64,000 bases of DNA from Tractidigestivibacter sp050946515 (GTDB lineage: Bacteria > Actinomycetota > Coriobacteriia > Coriobacteriales > Atopobiaceae): assembly GCF_050946515.1 (NCBI RefSeq), contig NZ_JBMNUX010000003.1:124001-188000 (forward strand), written 5' to 3'. A program made the translations under genes and the position numbers. Shown piece by piece: positions 63,574-64,000 of the stretch (position 1 is its first letter; the number at the start of each line of letters is the position of its first letter). The notes under the pieces are model-generated. The model worked only from the letters and a program-made list of their open reading frames with translations, made no database searches and had not been told where the DNA came from.

Positions 63574-64000
63574 ATGCGAGAGAACGAGCTTGTCAAGATC
63601 AGCGAGATGGCCAAGATTCATGGCATTTCTCGTCAGACGCTCATCCTGTACGACCGCATGGGGCTCTTCAAGCCGTCGTATGTCAGCGAGACGGGATATC
63701 GCTACTACAGCATCGACCAAGTTCCGCAGCTTCGCGAAATCATCTTTCTGCGCGACATCGGAGTCTCGCTCTCCGACATTGCCGAATACATGAAAGATCG
63801 AACTACCGAGCGCTTGCAGGACGTGCTCTCCGAGCGGCTCGCCGCGATTGACGAAGAAATGGCGACGCTCGAGCGCCAGCGCACCTTTGTCAAGCAGCGC
63901 CAGCAGCTGCATGCGCACGTGGCCACCAAGAGCAAGAACGTGGGCCGGCCCTACTTCGAGTGGATGGAGGAGCGCCACGCCATCTTTGAGCCGTACCCCT
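63574..64000 (+). CDS. MerR-family regulator, 5' part
   Basis: The frame opens with ATG at 63574 (after GGAGGG) and runs off the window, so at least 142 residues are seen. The N-terminus has the MerR helix-turn-helix and wing (KISEMAKIHGISRQTLILYD, then GYRYYSIDQVPQL), followed by the dimerisation helix (RLAAIDEEMATLERQRTFVK). The effector domain would follow beyond 64000. Likely a multidrug- or BltR/TipA-type activator; the ligand is unknown. Confidence 0.88.
   Translation, partial: MRENELVKISEMAKIHGISRQTLILYDRMGLFKPSYVSETGYRYYSIDQVPQLREIIFLRDIGVSLSDIAEYMKDRTTERLQDVLSERLAAIDEEMATLERQRTFVKQRQQLHAHVATKSKNVGRPYFEWMEERHAIFEPYP

Overview
The window looks like chromosome of an anaerobic, high-GC actinobacterium of the class Coriobacteriia (Olsenella/Atopobiaceae-like). 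This is inferred from gene content, not proven: glycyl-radical pyruvate formate-lyase with its activase, an FNR-type Fe-S regulator, PdxST, a very large 2-hydroxyacyl-CoA dehydratase activase/dehydratase protein, many PTS and HAD genes, GC-rich codon use and AGGAGG-type ribosome sites. No rRNA, prophage, integrase, transposase or CRISPR array was seen. One tRNA (initiator fMet) is present.

Layout. 1-475 is a repeat-rich non-coding stretch. 476-2838 is a leftward metallo-beta-lactamase/SDR pair with a TetR gene. 3044-5417 holds a ChbG/YdjC deacetylase and pdxST. 5837-11046 is the anaerobic pyruvate block: FNR-like regulator, pflA, a DapB-like dehydrogenase on the other strand, and pflB behind a perfect FNR box. 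11209-20530 has an arginase-family enzyme, a BceAB-type ABC exporter behind a dyad operator, a polar amino-acid ABC importer and a UvrA-like ATPase. 21040-25225 has enolase, a DUF1905-DUF2200 protein and a DNA alkylation-repair pair (Ada/AlkA fusion and Ogt). 25426-28471 is a patch of decaying genes. 28536-36792 is mixed housekeeping: esterase, DUF218, HAD, isocitrate dehydrogenase, Cd/Zn/Pb P-type ATPase, HD phosphohydrolase, acetyltransferase and TetR. 36789-41486 is one 1565-residue activase/dehydratase-like protein.

41937-49275 is the most coherent catabolic operon: KDPG-type aldolase, galactitol-family PTS IIA-IIB-IIC, an IlvD/Edd-family dehydratase, two paralogous HAD phosphatases and a 2-hydroxyacid dehydrogenase between them. 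It fits import and phosphorylation of a sugar acid or alditol followed by an Entner-Doudoroff-like dehydration and aldol cleavage, but the substrate is unknown. Then come peptidase T, a small membrane protein, two further HADs, tRNA-fMet, a GcvT-fold (aminomethyltransferase/O-demethylase-like) enzyme with a PucR/CdaR regulator, small Cys-rich proteins, a PrsW protease, a redox cluster (flavodoxin, carboxymuconolactone decarboxylase-like, Fe-alcohol dehydrogenase, flavodoxin, cupin) and the start of a MerR regulator.

The least explained structure is not a gene. At least eight intergenic regions carry long palindromes, usually in pairs, made of short half-sites. Two sequence families recur at distant loci (half-sites CCACGTTCCGTAGCGTTT and AGTGCGCATAACCT). 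Others are specific to one locus but have the same architecture, and four of the repeat-bearing intergenic regions also contain the 9-mer CCGCAGGTA. No mobilising enzyme is in the window.
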